Source: Synechococcus sp. RedBA-s
Lineage (GTDB): Bacteria > Cyanobacteriota > Cyanobacteriia > PCC-6307 > Cyanobiaceae
DNA: 64,000 nt
Reading direction: 5' to 3'
NCBI RefSeq assembly: GCF_024345495.1
Contig: NZ_JAGQBF010000006.1
Span: 1 to 64,000, forward strand
A model generated the notes under the pieces. It was given only the letters and a program-made list of their open reading frames with translations. It was not told the origin of the DNA and ran no database searches. The stretch's first letter is position 1, and each line of letters opens with the position of its first letter. Below are positions 1 through 9,096 of the stretch, one piece after another. A program made the translations under genes and the position numbers.

Positions 1-91
1 GCACCAGCAGGGGCAGCAGGTCGGCGATCACCACGGGATCGATCTGCCGGGCCTTACCCAGCCGCGTGGCCAGCACCAGCCCGATCAGCAC
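1..91 (-). pseudogene. lgt: Prolipoprotein diacylglyceryl transferase, 5'-truncated and cut by window edge
   Basis: Reading the minus strand down from position 91 gives an open frame whose 30 residues begin VLIGLVLATRLGKARQ and end IADLLPLLV, which I recognise as the end of the first and start of the second membrane segment of cyanobacterial Lgt. Lgt transfers diacylglycerol to the lipobox cysteine of lipoproteins in the plasma membrane. Normally about 20-25 residues precede this point, including an RWYG-type motif. Here the frame reaches back about 93 bases to an in-frame stop at 185-187 (inside petC), and the only start codon in that stretch is the GTG at 89-91. The gene therefore looks decapitated by a deletion or a mis-assembly. 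Its 3' part lies outside the window. Family call moderately sure; loss of function is inferred. Confidence 0.6.
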
Positions 92-131
92 TGGGCGAGC
101 GGGCGACGAAGGGGAGTGAGAAGGGGGGGGA

Positions 132-668
132 TCAGGCCCACCAGGGCTTGTCGCCGGTGCGGAAGTCGGTGTCGCTCCACTGGCTCAGGAACACGGTGTC
201 GTTGTCGACCGTGACGTTGGCCAGGGCCAAGGAGAGCGGGGCTGGACCGCGCACCACCATGCCGGTGGCGTCGTACTGGCTGCCGTGGCAGGGGCACATG
301 AACTTGTTGGCGCCGCTGTTCCAGGGCACGACGCAACCGAGGTGGGTGCAGATGGCGTTGATCCCGTAGCTGCCGATCGCCTCGGGACCCTCCACCAGCA
401 GGTAGGTGGGATCACCCTTGAGCCCCTGTACCAGGCTGCGGTCGCCCTCCTTGTGGGTGGAGAGCCAACCCGTGGCGGTGACGGTGTTGCCCAGCTCGTC
501 CTTGGCGGTGGTGCCGCCGCCGCCGCCGGCGGCCTTGGGGGGGATGAAGTAGTTGACCACCGGGTACAGAGCGCCCAGGGCAACCCCCGTGACCGTGCCG
601 AAGGTGAGCAGATTCATGAACTGCCGACGACCCATTCCGGGCACATCGCTCACAGGGATCTGGGTCAT
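132..668 (-). CDS. petC: Cytochrome b6f Rieske iron-sulfur subunit
   Basis: The 178-residue product carries the 2Fe-2S subunit of the cytochrome b6f complex, which passes electrons from plastoquinol to cytochrome f in the thylakoid membrane. Visible features are a twin-arginine-like MGRRQFMN start, one membrane anchor at about residues 19-42, a glycine hinge (GGGGG, 48-52), and cluster-binding boxes CTHLGC (107-112) and CPCHGS (125-130) with both cysteine pairs and both histidines. The ATG at 668 has AGGAA about 8 bases upstream; the longer frame running to 815 adds only non-conserved sequence. petA, which normally follows petC, is absent. Confidence 0.97.
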   Translation of the reverse strand: MTQIPVSDVPGMGRRQFMNLLTFGTVTGVALGALYPVVNYFIPPKAAGGGGGTTAKDELGNTVTATGWLSTHKEGDRSLVQGLKGDPTYLLVEGPEAIGSYGINAICTHLGCVVPWNSGANKFMCPCHGSQYDATGMVVRGPAPLSLALANVTVDNDTVFLSQWSDTDFRTGDKPWWA

Positions 669-768
669 ACGAGGCGTTCCTTGGTGCCGAACCAACGTGC
701 CGCCCATTATGACCGCTGCCCCTCCGTCCACCGGGGGACAGACCGGGGGTCTGAGCGGTTGCCGCAAC

Positions 769-1149
769 ATGCTGTTGTCTCTGCCGTCGGCTTCGCCGTT
801 GACCGATCCCGTCACCCCCTCTGCCTCCGCGCCCCTCCGTTATGAGGAGGTGATCGCTCTGTTGCGCTCCCGCTGGCAGGCCTCCTACGACCTGCAGCTG
901 GTCCAGCGCCGCGGGCGGTTGTACCTGCAGGTGATGTGGGCCTACCTGGAGCAGCAGTCTTTCCCGTTGGATGCCGCTGGCTATGAAGCCCGCCTGCGGG
1001 AGCTGGTGGAGGTGCTCAACAACCTTCAGGTAGCGGAGCAGGTGCGGAGCTGGCTCAGCACCACCAGGGACCGGCCGCGGTTGGGGAAGGCCATGAGCCT
1101 GGCCCTGGAGCCGGCCGCGGACGGTCGCAGCAGCGAATTTCTGCTCTGA
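769..1149 (+). CDS. DUF3067 family protein
   Basis: Conserved protein of cyanobacteria and plastids of unknown function, about 126 residues, divergent from petC. The recognisable core begins near [14 protein letters not shown] and continues through [23 protein letters not shown], a helical [11 protein letters not shown] segment and the end motif [13 protein letters not shown]. It is soluble with no signal peptide. The ATG at 769 was chosen because conservation starts about 20 residues later; an in-frame ATG at 709 is possible, and neither has a clear ribosome site. It ends 22 bases from the tatC stop. Confidence 0.85.
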   Translation: MLLSLPSASPLTDPVTPSASAPLRYEEVIALLRSRWQASYDLQLVQRRGRLYLQVMWAYLEQQSFPLDAAGYEARLRELVEVLNNLQVAEQVRSWLSTTRDRPRLGKAMSLALEPAADGRSSEFLL

Positions 1150-1171
1150 GCCCGGCCGCGAGCCTCGCTGT

Positions 1172-1999
1172 TCAGGTGGGCTCGGGCCGCACCTGCTCCA
1201 CCAGGGCCACCAGGGCCACCCCAATCAGGAACAGGGCTGTGATCGCTCCGGTGAGCAGCAGCATCGTCACTGGGTCGGTGGAAGGGGTGAGCACCGCTCC
1301 GGCCAGGGCGGAGCCCAGCACCACCCAGCGCCAGGACCCCAGCATGGTGCGGGATCCCACCAAACCGAAGGCCCCCAGCAGCAGTTGCAGCACCGGCAGC
1401 TCGAAGGCCAGTCCGGTGGCGACCATCAGCAGCAGCACGAAATCGAGATAGCGCTCGATCGACCAGATCGGCTCCACTACATCGGCGCCGTAGTTCACCA
1501 GGAAACGCAGGGCCGCGGGTACCAGCGCCCACCAGGCGAAGGCCAGCCCCACCAGGAACAGCACCGCCGATGCGGCCACCGCCGGGGCCACCAGCCGTCG
1601 CTCGCGCCGGGTCAGGCCAGGCAGCACGAAGGAGAGCAGCTCATAGAGGACGTAGGGCAGCACCAGGGTGAGACCGGCGTAGCCGGCCACCTTGAGGGAG
1701 ACGAACAGGAATTCCCCAGGTGCCAGCTGCAGGAAGCGCATGCCCACCGCGGGCACCTGCAGCAGGCGCACCAGGGGGCGCACCAGCACCAGGCAGACGG
1801 CTGCGGAGACCACCAGGGCCAGCAGGCTGCGCAGCACCCGCCGCCGCAGCTCCTCCAGGTGCTCCAGCAGGCTCATCTCCACTTCGCCGGGGAACTCGTC
1901 CGGACGGTTGACGCGGATGGGTGCCGGCTCGGGCAGGGCCGTTCCGCTGGCGCTGCTGCCGGTTGCGACGCTGGCAGTGGATGGGGTTGGTTCGCTCAT
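1172..1999 (-). CDS. tatC: Sec-independent translocase subunit TatC
   Basis: The 275-residue polytopic protein is the twin-arginine receptor of the Tat export machinery, which carries folded proteins such as the Rieske subunit across thylakoid or plasma membrane. The family signature SLLEHLEELRRRVLRSL starts near residue 43, followed by about six hydrophobic segments. The conserved FELP motif is seen in LAFELPVLQLLL and a C-terminal LTPSTDP motif is present. The first 40 residues are a Pro/Ala-rich cytoplasmic extension. Its ATG overlaps the stop of the upstream NFACT gene as ATGA, suggesting coupled translation. Confidence 0.95.
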   Translation of the reverse strand: MSEPTPSTASVATGSSASGTALPEPAPIRVNRPDEFPGEVEMSLLEHLEELRRRVLRSLLALVVSAAVCLVLVRPLVRLLQVPAVGMRFLQLAPGEFLFVSLKVAGYAGLTLVLPYVLYELLSFVLPGLTRRERRLVAPAVAASAVLFLVGLAFAWWALVPAALRFLVNYGADVVEPIWSIERYLDFVLLLMVATGLAFELPVLQLLLGAFGLVGSRTMLGSWRWVVLGSALAGAVLTPSTDPVTMLLLTGAITALFLIGVALVALVEQVRPEPT

Positions 2000-3756
2000 G
2001 GCCCAGGCTCCGCTGGGACCTTAGACACAGATTCCACCGCAGCGAGCCAGTGGGCGGCCCGCTGCGGTGAAGCCCAGACCACCTCACCCCCTCTGTGGCT
2101 CACGGTGCCGGCCAAAGCCCCGGCAATTCGTTGCAATTGATCCGAGGGCACCTTCAGCACCGCCACCCGGCCATTGTGTCGGGCTCGGCTGAAGTGGGCG
2201 GCCAGATCAGCGGCCAGCTGGAGGTCGGCCTCCGCGGCCGCCGCGGACGAGGCCTTGAGCATCACGTGGCTGCCGGGGCATTCCTGCGCGTGGAACCAGA
2301 GGTCGCCACGCCGCGCCTGGCGCAGGCTGATCCATTCGTTCTGGCGGTGGTTGCGGCCCACCTGCACCTGCAGGCCGCCGGGGGTGAGCAGCTCCAGGGG
2401 GGATGGGGTCCCGCCAGCCGCGGCAGAGCGCGGTGGAGCGCGGCGGCGAGGCTGGCGCCCATCGGGGCCTCGCCGGGCCAGCAGCTCCTCGCTCTCCTGC
2501 TCAAGGGCCTCCAGCTGGCTGAGGGCCTCCTCCAGATCCCCGGCCTGAGCGCCGTTGCCGGGGCCGGCACTGAGCTCAAGGCTGTGCATCGCTAGAAAGG
2601 CCAGGCTGGCGTCGAGCTGCATCAGCTGCCGCTGATGCAGCTCCAGCCGGGGGGTGATCGAGACCACCGAGCGCCGCAGCCGCCGGGCCCGCTTGTAGAG
2701 GGTCTGGGCTGTGGCCACCTGCTCGCGGCTGGGGGCCGCCAGGCACAGCAGGGCGTCGGCTTCGCGACTGAGCTCATCCCCACTCTCCACCTGATCGAGC
2801 AGGTCCTGCTGCTGTTGGCGCTGGCGGTCCTCTCGCTCGCGGGCGGCCAGCAGCTTCAGCTCCAGACTCGCCCGGCGTCGCTGCAGCTCCCCCTGACCCA
2901 GGCGCTGGCGGTAGTAGGCCGTCAGGGGGGCGTTCACGGGGCCGTTGGTGGCGGTGCCCCAGCAGCGGTAGTGGCTGGGGCCAGTGCCGGCGTCATCGAC
3001 GTCCCAGCCGAAGCGCTCCTGCTCCAGATCGCGCAGCCAGCGCTGCCAGTGCTCCCAGAGCTGATCCCAGTGGGCCTGGCTGAGCGTGTCCACCCGCCGG
3101 GCCAGCAGCTCAGGGGCCGGCTCCTGTGCTCCAGCGGCCAGCTGCAGCGCCAGGGCCGGACTGATCCCCTGGTAGGCCTGCTGCAGGGCCTGGCTCAGGG
3201 TCACCGGCACCAGCTGCAGCCGCCGCCGCCAGCGTTCCTGGGATTCATTCAGGCTGGGGGGATCCGACTGCAGGGCCGGTGGGCGCCCGTAGAAGGAGCC
3301 GCTGGTGATCGGCCGCAGCCGTGAGTGCTGCTCCCGCACCTGGCGGGCCAGGCTCACCACCCGTCCATGGTCATCGAGCAGGAACACGTTGCTGTGGCGA
3401 CCCATCAGTTCCACCACCAGACGGCGGCCGCTGGGCTCTCCGGGCCGGGGCGCGAAATGCAGATCCACCACTCGCTCGAAACCCTCCTGCTCGATCGCTA
3501 CCAGGGCCAGCCCCCCGAGGCCGTGCTGCAGGACCCGGGCCAGGGTGCTGCCCTCCCCCTGCCTGGGCGGCGGCGGGATCGCCAGCAGCCGGGGGGCCGC
3601 CGCCAGCCAGCTGATCTCCAACCAGCGCAGTCCACTCAGGCCACGCAGCCCCAGTTGCAGGGTGTGGGGATTGGGCTGTTGGGCCTTCTCGAAGCGCGAC
3701 GGCACCAGCAGCGGACGCAGCTCCGCCAGCACCGCCCGCAGGGTGGTGAGATCCAT
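1996..3756 (-). CDS. NFACT family RNA-binding protein (RqcH/Rqc2-like)
   Basis: Product of about 586 residues of the NFACT family, which in other bacteria (RqcH) binds stalled 50S subunits and directs alanine tailing. The order is an N-terminal NFACT-N domain (from [13 protein letters not shown]), a helix-hairpin-helix-like stretch with [11 protein letters not shown], a long charged coiled coil ([17 protein letters not shown]), and the C-terminal NFACT-R domain with [19 protein letters not shown] chose the ATG at 3756 because it aligns with the usual family start and has AGG close upstream; in-frame starts at 3795 (ATG) and 3810 (GTG) would add residues. It overlaps tatC by 4 bases. The ribosome-quality-control role is inferred from the family. 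Confidence 0.88.
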   Translation of the reverse strand: MDLTTLRAVLAELRPLLVPSRFEKAQQPNPHTLQLGLRGLSGLRWLEISWLAAAPRLLAIPPPPRQGEGSTLARVLQHGLGGLALVAIEQEGFERVVDLHFAPRPGEPSGRRLVVELMGRHSNVFLLDDHGRVVSLARQVREQHSRLRPITSGSFYGRPPALQSDPPSLNESQERWRRRLQLVPVTLSQALQQAYQGISPALALQLAAGAQEPAPELLARRVDTLSQAHWDQLWEHWQRWLRDLEQERFGWDVDDAGTGPSHYRCWGTATNGPVNAPLTAYYRQRLGQGELQRRRASLELKLLAAREREDRQRQQQQDLLDQVESGDELSREADALLCLAAPSREQVATAQTLYKRARRLRRSVVSITPRLELHQRQLMQLDASLAFLAMHSLELSAGPGNGAQAGDLEEALSQLEALEQESEELLARRGPDGRQPRRRAPPRSAAAGGTPSPLELLTPGGLQVQVGRNHRQNEWISLRQARRGDLWFHAQECPGSHVMLKASSAAAAEADLQLAADLAAHFSRARHNGRVAVLKVPSDQLQRIAGALAGTVSHRGGEVVWASPQRAAHWLAAVESVSKVPAEPGP

Positions 3757-3862
3757 GGCCTGGATGGCCAGGCTGGGCTGGGTCTGGGGCGCCATGGGCT
3801 GCCGTTTCACGCCGGAGCGTGCGCTTGGATCCCCCTACTCTGCTGGCCAGCCGAAAACCCCC

Positions 3863-4435
3863 ATGGGATCCCCTTCAACGCCTGGACGGCTCACCGTGAT
3901 CAGCGGCCCCAGTGGTGTGGGCAAGGGCACGCTGGTGGCGACCCTTCTGGAGCGCCATCCCCGCCTCTGGCTGTCGGTGTCGGCCACCACCCGGGCCCCC
4001 AGGCCCGCTGAGGTCGATGGGAGCACCTATCGCTTTCTCGATCGTGAGCGTTTTGAGGCCCAGGTGCAGGCGGATGGCTTCCTGGAGTGGGCCGAGTTCG
4101 CCGGCAATCTCTACGGCACGCCACGGGCGCCGGTGGAGGAGCACCTGGCCCTGGGCCAACCGGTGCTGCTGGAGATCGAGCTGGAGGGGGCCCGTCAGGT
4201 GCGGCGGAGTTTTCCCGCAGGGTTTCAGGTGTTCATCAAGCCCCCCAGTTTTGAGGAGCTGGAGCGGCGGATCCGCGGCCGTGGCACCGACAGCGAGGAG
4301 GCCATCCAGCGGCGGCTGGCGCGCGCCCACCAGGAGCTGGCGGCTGAAGCGGAATTTGACGCGGTGCTGGTGAATGGTGCTCTGGACGCAGCCGTGGCTG
4401 AGTTGGAAGCGGCCCTTGGCCTGGCCGCAGGCTGA
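3863..4435 (+). CDS. gmk: Guanylate kinase
   Basis: The 190-residue enzyme phosphorylates GMP to GDP with ATP in the cytosol. The P-loop GPSGVGKGT lies at about residues 14-22. The GMP-binding segment ([29 protein letters not shown]) and the lid with [15 protein letters not shown] follow. The same frame stays open upstream to 3305 but crosses the divergent NFACT gene, so the ATG at 3863 before the conserved core is the start. It is convergent with psaF-psaJ, separated by a hairpin terminator. Confidence 0.95.
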   Translation: MGSPSTPGRLTVISGPSGVGKGTLVATLLERHPRLWLSVSATTRAPRPAEVDGSTYRFLDRERFEAQVQADGFLEWAEFAGNLYGTPRAPVEEHLALGQPVLLEIELEGARQVRRSFPAGFQVFIKPPSFEELERRIRGRGTDSEEAIQRRLARAHQELAAEAEFDAVLVNGALDAAVAELEAALGLAAG

Positions 4436-4445
4436 CAGCCGCCAT

Positions 4446-4470
4446 AAAAAAGCGGCCCCGGGGGGCCGCT
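4446..4470 (-). terminator. Rho-independent terminator of psaF-psaJ
   Basis: A perfect 9-base inverted repeat (AGCGGCCCC at 4451-4459 and GGGGCCGCT at 4462-4470, 2-base spacer) is followed on the minus strand by a T-run (the A-run at 4446-4451). Orientation fits the end of the psaF-psaJ transcript, with little T-run on the gmk side. Confidence 0.8.
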
Positions 4471-4509
4471 GATTGAATCTGAATGACAGTCGGAAGCCGG
4501 GTGGCAGAA

Positions 4510-4584
4510 CGACAGGACATCGCGGGCAGACATCCGTTGGTCCTGTCGATCAGTCGTTGGAACCCCAGCTGAGCACGACGACTG
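4510..4584. other. Two stem-loops in the region after psaJ
   Basis: Between the psaJ stop and the terminator there are two perfect inverted repeats in tandem: CGACAGGAC (4510-4518) with GTCCTGTCG (4540-4548), and CAGTCGT (4551-4557) with ACGACTG (4578-4584). The roughly 130-base stretch between psaJ and the terminator has no gene. It would form a structured 3' untranslated region of the psaFJ mRNA; an RNA-stability role is inference. Confidence 0.5.
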
Positions 4585-4600
4585 AAGGGTGAACGTTCCC

Positions 4601-4717
4601 TCAGAGCGGGCGGAGGATCAGGTCGGGGAAAAAGCGGAAGACCTCGATGGTGATTCCGGCAGTCAGGGTGAACCAGACGGCGGCAACGACGGGAGCGGTG
4701 GTAAGGAATTTTTTCAT
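4601..4717 (-). CDS. psaJ: Photosystem I reaction centre subunit IX
   Basis: A 38-residue single-pass membrane protein. The translation starts [15 protein letters not shown], has one hydrophobic helix, and ends [12 protein letters not shown], the typical PsaJ C-terminus. PsaJ sits beside PsaF at the edge of photosystem I. Its ATG lies 11 bases after the psaF stop, the usual psaF-psaJ operon order. Length matches the family. Confidence 0.97.
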   Translation of the reverse strand: MKKFLTTAPVVAAVWFTLTAGITIEVFRFFPDLILRPL

Positions 4718-4728
4718 GGTTCCAGGAA

Positions 4729-5226
4729 TCAGCGGGGGGAAACGGTCACTTTGGAGTCGGCTTCAATCATTTTTCCGCCGACGAACTCGTTGAAGGCGGC
4801 CAGGGGCCAGACGGAGGCGGCAAGGGTGGATTTGAACGCCAGGGGCATGTCGATCTGGATCTCACGCATGGTGGCGTCCTTGCTGCCGCGGATCGCCATC
4901 AGGTAAGCGCGGCCGGCCCAGCCGATCGTGCCAGCGATGTAGAGGAAGAGAAGGCCCGGGATCAGGAAATCCCCGGCATGGCTGAAGCGGCCATCCACGA
5001 TCAGGCGGGGCAGGCCGTCATCACCGCACAGCGACTGGCTGTACACGTTGAAGCGTGCCTTGGCCTGGTCGGTCTGGGCAGCCGAGGCCCGCTGCTGGAA
5101 GCGGGCGCTCTCGGCACAGGGGGTCAGCCCGGCCAGCGAGGCCTCGGCCGAGGCCACAGGCGCAAAGCCGACGAGGAGGAAGGCCGAGAGCAGAACCGCG
5201 CACAGGCGGGGGAGAAGACGTCGCAT
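4729..5226 (-). CDS. psaF: Photosystem I subunit III (plastocyanin/cytochrome c6 docking)
   Basis: The 165-residue precursor has an N-terminal signal (about residues 1-27, [20 protein letters not shown], cleavage near ASA-EA). A lumenal domain with the cysteine pair of LTPCAES and [12 protein letters not shown] follows, then a membrane helix ([20 protein letters not shown]) and the C-terminal [11 protein letters not shown] motif. It binds lumenal donors to photosystem I. The ATG at 5226 was preferred to one at 5274 because it begins the signal peptide. It is divergent from tsaD. Confidence 0.96.
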   Translation of the reverse strand: MRRLLPRLCAVLLSAFLLVGFAPVASAEASLAGLTPCAESARFQQRASAAQTDQAKARFNVYSQSLCGDDGLPRLIVDGRFSHAGDFLIPGLLFLYIAGTIGWAGRAYLMAIRGSKDATMREIQIDMPLAFKSTLAASVWPLAAFNEFVGGKMIEADSKVTVSPR

Positions 5227-5334
5227 GGAGAGCCTGGGTAGAAGCCGGGGGGAGTGCCCTGCGGAGCCCTGCATCGGCGTGGGGCCGCGGGGCAGGATGT
5301 CACACGCGGACAGTAAGGGAGCTCCTTGGGCGCC

Positions 5335-6390
5335 ATGCCAACGGTTCTGGCCCTCGAAACAAGTTGTGACGAGTCAGCGGCTGCGATTGTGCGCGATCGC
5401 ACGGTGCTGGCCGGCGCAGTGGCCTCCCAGGTGGAGGAGCACGCCCGCTGGGGGGGTGTGGTGCCGGAAATCGCCTCCAGGCGGCATGTGGAAGCCCTGC
5501 CCCAGTTGGTGGAGCAGGTGATGGCCGAGTCGGGCCTGAGCTACGGCGATCTCGATGGCATCGCCGCCACGGTGGCGCCGGGTCTGGTGGGGGCCCTTCT
5601 GGTGGGATCGGTCACCGGCCGCACCCTCGCCCGTCTTCACGACCTGCCCTTTCTGGGGGTGCACCACCTGGAGGGTCACCTCTGCTCGGTGCAGCTGGGG
5701 GAGCCCTTGCCGCCCGGCCCCTACCTGGTGCTTCTGGTCAGCGGCGGTCACACCGAGCTGGTGCGGGTGGAGGGGATCGGGGCCTACCAGCGCCTCGGCC
5801 GCAGCCACGACGACGCGGCCGGCGAGGCCTTTGACAAGGTGGCGCGACTGCTGGGACTGGGCTATCCCGGCGGCCCCGCGATCCAGGTGGCGGCGGCCGA
5901 CGGTGATCCCCAGCGCTTCCCCTTGCCCAAGGGCCGGGTGTCGCGGCCCGAGGGCGGCTTCCATCCCTACGACTTCAGCTTCAGTGGCCTCAAGACCGCC
6001 GTGTTGCGACTGGTGCAGCGCTTGGAGCAGGAGCCGCCGGAGCTGCCGCTGGCCGACATCGCCGCCAGTTTTGAGCGGGTGGTGGCGGAGGTGCTGGTGG
6101 AGCGCAGCTGCCGTTGCGCCCTGGATCAGGGGCTGGACACCGTGGTGCTGGTGGGCGGGGTGGCGGCCAACCGCCGCCTCCGCCAGATGATGGGGGAGCG
6201 TTGCGCTGCCTTCGGCCTGCAGTGGCGTGTCGCGCCGCTGGCCTACTGCACCGATAACGCCGCCATGATCGGCGTGGCGGCAGCGGCCCGCCTGGCCGTC
6301 GGAGCCCGCAGCAGCTGCGATCTGGGGGTCCAGGCCAGGCTGCCGCTGGATCAGGCGGGCAGCCTTTACGAAACGCGGGCGGGTTGTTAA
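5335..6390 (+). CDS. tsaD: tRNA threonylcarbamoyladenosine transferase TsaD
   Basis: The 351-residue enzyme joins threonylcarbamoyl to A37 of ANN-decoding tRNAs, working with TsaB and TsaE. The ASKHA fold start [10 protein letters not shown] is present. Metal-binding HHLEGH supplies histidines at about 111 and 115, and [11 protein letters not shown], the [10 protein letters not shown] segment and the C-terminal TDNAAMIG motif with its metal-ligand aspartate are all visible. The ATG at 5335 is taken; a TTG nine bases upstream adds three residues. Divergent from psaF. Confidence 0.96.
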   Translation: MPTVLALETSCDESAAAIVRDRTVLAGAVASQVEEHARWGGVVPEIASRRHVEALPQLVEQVMAESGLSYGDLDGIAATVAPGLVGALLVGSVTGRTLARLHDLPFLGVHHLEGHLCSVQLGEPLPPGPYLVLLVSGGHTELVRVEGIGAYQRLGRSHDDAAGEAFDKVARLLGLGYPGGPAIQVAAADGDPQRFPLPKGRVSRPEGGFHPYDFSFSGLKTAVLRLVQRLEQEPPELPLADIAASFERVVAEVLVERSCRCALDQGLDTVVLVGGVAANRRLRQMMGERCAAFGLQWRVAPLAYCTDNAAMIGVAAAARLAVGARSSCDLGVQARLPLDQAGSLYETRAGC

Positions 6391-6432
6391 TCGCTTTAGA
6401 GTGATCTCCACTGTGTCTTGGGACGACAACAA

Positions 6433-6615
6433 ATGGGCCTTGCTGAGATCAGTGAGAACCGGCTTGAGCCCGTCGATGTCGACCCGCAGGAGCTCAATGC
6501 CTGGCGCCGCGGCTTCACCCCCCAGGCCGAGATCTGGAACGGACGTCTGGCCATGCTCGGCCTGTCACTGGGTCTGGCCAGTCTGCTGTTGATTCGTCTG
6601 GCCACCCGCTCCTGA
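6433..6615 (+). CDS. High-light-inducible protein (chlorophyll a/b-binding-like)
   Basis: A 60-residue protein with one membrane helix carrying the chlorophyll-binding motif EIWNGRLAMLGLSLG, followed by LASLLLIRLATRS. HLIPs bind chlorophyll and carotenoid near photosystem II assembly factors and are induced by high light and stress. The ATG at 6433 gives the usual single-helix HLIP size; a TTG at 6418 would add five residues. It follows tsaD by 42 bases on the same strand and is convergent with pilT. Confidence 0.93.
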   Translation: MGLAEISENRLEPVDVDPQELNAWRRGFTPQAEIWNGRLAMLGLSLGLASLLLIRLATRS

Positions 6616-6647
6616 GTGGCGACCATGGCCTGAGCTGACCCCAGGGC

Positions 6648-7856
6648 TTAGCCGATCCGGCCGCGCAGGGTCTGGGCCAGTTCGTTCGGCTTGAGGCTGT
6701 GGGAGAGCGCTTCGCTGGGATCTACGGTTCCGGCCTCCACCAGAGCTGCCAGCGACTGGTTGATGGTCTGCATGCCGTCGAAGGCACTACGGGCCATGAT
6801 CTGCTCCACCTCATCGAGGTCCCCCCGTTGGATGTAGTCGCGGCAGGCTTCGTTGTTGACCAGCAGATCGTGATAGGCCGTGCGATTCCCATCCCTGGTG
6901 CGGATCAGCCCCTGGGAAATCACCGCCAACAGCGATTCCGCCACCTCCCGGCGCATCTGCTCTTTGCTGCCCGGATCGAACAGGCCCATCACCCGATCCA
7001 CGGTGCGAACAGCTGAATTGGTGTGGAGGGTGCCGAACACCAGGTGGCCGGTCTGGGCGGCCTCCAGGGCGGTGGAGAGGGTGTCGCGGTCGCGGATTTC
7101 ACCGATCAGGATCACGTCGGGGTCTTCCCGCAACGCTGCCCGCAGTGCCGTATGGAAACGCTTGGTGTGGTGCCCCACCTCCCTCTGCTTGATCAGACAG
7201 GTGCGGCTGGTGTGCACGAATTCCACCGGATCTTCGATGGTGATGACGTGCTTGGCGGCGGTTCGGTTGATCCAATCGATCATGGCGGCCAGGGTGGTGC
7301 TCTTGCCGCAGCCCGTGGGACCGGTCATCAGCACCAGCCCCTTGGGGTAAGTGGCCAGTTCCTTCAGCACCGCTGGCATGGCCAGCTGATCCAGGCTCGG
7401 CACCTGCAGGGGGATCAGCCGCAGGACCATCGCCGGGCCGCGCAGGCTCTCCAGCAGGTTGATGCGGATGCGCGCGAAGGGGAAGGCATGGGCCCCGTCG
7501 AAGTCGAGGTCGCTGCGGAAGCGATCCAGGTCGCCGGGCTCGAGAATCTCCTCCAGCCAGCGCCCGAATTGCTCCCGGTCAGTGATGGGCCAGCCCGTGG
7601 GCAGCATCGTTCCCTGACCTCGGAAACGGGGGGATTCCCCCACCCCGATGTGCACGTCGGAGTAGGTCCTGGCTTCGGCGATCGCCACGATTGCCTCCAG
7701 GCTGGGGGGCAGATCGCCAAAGCTGGGCCATTTCTGGGCTGGGCTGGTTTGCGCTGGGGCCCCTGATGCGGGCGCCGGCGGAGGTGGGGGCGGCAGCCTG
7801 ACTGCAGTGGCCTCCCCCATGGCCTGGGGAGCATGGCTGCTCTCAAGTGGATTCAC
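6648..7856 (-). CDS. pilT: Type IV pilus retraction ATPase (PilT family)
   Basis: The 402-residue cytoplasmic ATPase drives pilus retraction for motility or DNA uptake. Visible are the Walker A GPTGCGKST (179-187), the Asp box TIEDPVEFVH, Walker B DPDVILIGEIRD and the His box TGHLVFGTLHTNSA. The N-terminus carries a proline-rich extension (PPPPPPAPASG) before the PAS-like domain, making it longer than classic PilT. No pilB or pilC lies beside it, so this could be a PilT2-type paralogue rather than the main retraction motor. Confidence 0.92.
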   Translation of the reverse strand: MNPLESSHAPQAMGEATAVRLPPPPPPAPASGAPAQTSPAQKWPSFGDLPPSLEAIVAIAEARTYSDVHIGVGESPRFRGQGTMLPTGWPITDREQFGRWLEEILEPGDLDRFRSDLDFDGAHAFPFARIRINLLESLRGPAMVLRLIPLQVPSLDQLAMPAVLKELATYPKGLVLMTGPTGCGKSTTLAAMIDWINRTAAKHVITIEDPVEFVHTSRTCLIKQREVGHHTKRFHTALRAALREDPDVILIGEIRDRDTLSTALEAAQTGHLVFGTLHTNSAVRTVDRVMGLFDPGSKEQMRREVAESLLAVISQGLIRTRDGNRTAYHDLLVNNEACRDYIQRGDLDEVEQIMARSAFDGMQTINQSLAALVEAGTVDPSEALSHSLKPNELAQTLRGRIG

Positions 7857-7959
7857 GGTTGGGCGGCGGCCTGTGTGCTCAGCATTGCTCGAAACTGGGC
7901 TCCTGTCATGGGGTAACCCCGGGGCCCTTCCCTAAGATCCCAGCCACCGCCTCGCCCCC

Positions 7960-9087
7960 TTGACCGCCACCGCACCGCTCGTGAGCATCGTGCTGGGCAC
8001 CCGGCCAGAAGCGATCAAGCTGGCACCGGTGATCCTGGCGTTCCAGCGCGATAGAGGCTTCCGCACCCGGGTTGTGCTCACCGGTCAGCACCGGGAGATG
8101 GTGGCTCAGGTGATGGATCTGTTCGGGCTCACCCCCGACCGCGACCTGGCCCTGATGGCCCCGAAGCAGACCCTCACCCATGTCACCTGTGCGGCCCTTC
8201 AGGGTCTGCGGGAGGAGTTTCTGGAGCACCGCCCTCAGTTGGTGCTGGTGCAGGGCGACACCACCACCGCCTTCGCTTCGGCCCTGGCGGCCTTTTACGA
8301 GCAGATTCCGGTGGGCCATGTGGAGGCCGGCCTGCGCACCGACAACCTCCTGGATCCCTTCCCCGAGGAGGCGAACCGGCGATTGATCTCCCAGGTGGCC
8401 CAGCTGCACTTCGCACCCACCACTGTGTCCGAGGCGAACCTGAAAGCCTCCGGCGTGGTGGGGGAGATCCTGGTCACGGGCAACACGGTGATCGATGCAC
8501 TGCTGCTGAGGGCCGCCTCGGCCCCCCTGCCCCAGATCCCCGGCCTCGACTGGGAGCGGCAGCGGGTGATCCTGGCCACTGTCCACCGACGCGAGAACTG
8601 GGGCGAGCGGCTCACCAGCATCGCCGAGGGCTTCCGCCAGCTGCTGGATCGCCACCCCGACACGGCCCTGCTGCTGCCCCTGCACCGCAACCCCACGGTG
8701 CGTGAACCCTTGCAGCAGTTGCTGGGTCAGCATCCCCGCGCCCACCTCTGCGAACCCCTCGACTACGACCAGCTGGTGGGGGCGATCCGCGGCTGCACCC
8801 TGCTGCTCTCCGATTCCGGTGGCTTGCAGGAGGAGGCGCCGGCCCTGGGCAAGCCGGTGCTGGTGCTGCGGCGCACCACTGAGCGCCCTGAAGCGGTCAC
8901 AGCTGGAACGGCGCGGCTGATCGGCACCGACAGCACCTCAATCGTGGAGGAGGCCAGCCGGCTGCTGGACGATCCCCAGGCCTATGCGGCCATGGCCCAG
9001 GCCCACAACCCCTTCGGCGATGGTCAGGCCAGCGGCCGGATCCTCGAGGCCAGCCGCAACTTCCTGAGCAGAGCCGCCGTGGGCTGA
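7960..9087 (+). CDS. wecB: UDP-N-acetylglucosamine 2-epimerase (non-hydrolysing)
   Basis: The 375-residue enzyme interconverts UDP-GlcNAc and UDP-ManNAc, feeding surface polysaccharides. Conserved elements are VLGTRPEAIKLAPVI at the N-terminus, HVEAGLRTDN, FPEEANRRL, TVHRRENWG, LLPLHRNPTV and the UDP-binding SDSGGLQEEAPALGKPVLVLR. The start is TTG at 7960; GTG at 7981 is the alternative and would remove seven non-conserved residues. It stands alone between pilT and an efflux adaptor, without other polysaccharide genes. Confidence 0.93.
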   Translation: MTATAPLVSIVLGTRPEAIKLAPVILAFQRDRGFRTRVVLTGQHREMVAQVMDLFGLTPDRDLALMAPKQTLTHVTCAALQGLREEFLEHRPQLVLVQGDTTTAFASALAAFYEQIPVGHVEAGLRTDNLLDPFPEEANRRLISQVAQLHFAPTTVSEANLKASGVVGEILVTGNTVIDALLLRAASAPLPQIPGLDWERQRVILATVHRRENWGERLTSIAEGFRQLLDRHPDTALLLPLHRNPTVREPLQQLLGQHPRAHLCEPLDYDQLVGAIRGCTLLLSDSGGLQEEAPALGKPVLVLRRTTERPEAVTAGTARLIGTDSTSIVEEASRLLDDPQAYAAMAQAHNPFGDGQASGRILEASRNFLSRAAVG

Positions 9088-9096
9088 TCGGGGCCA

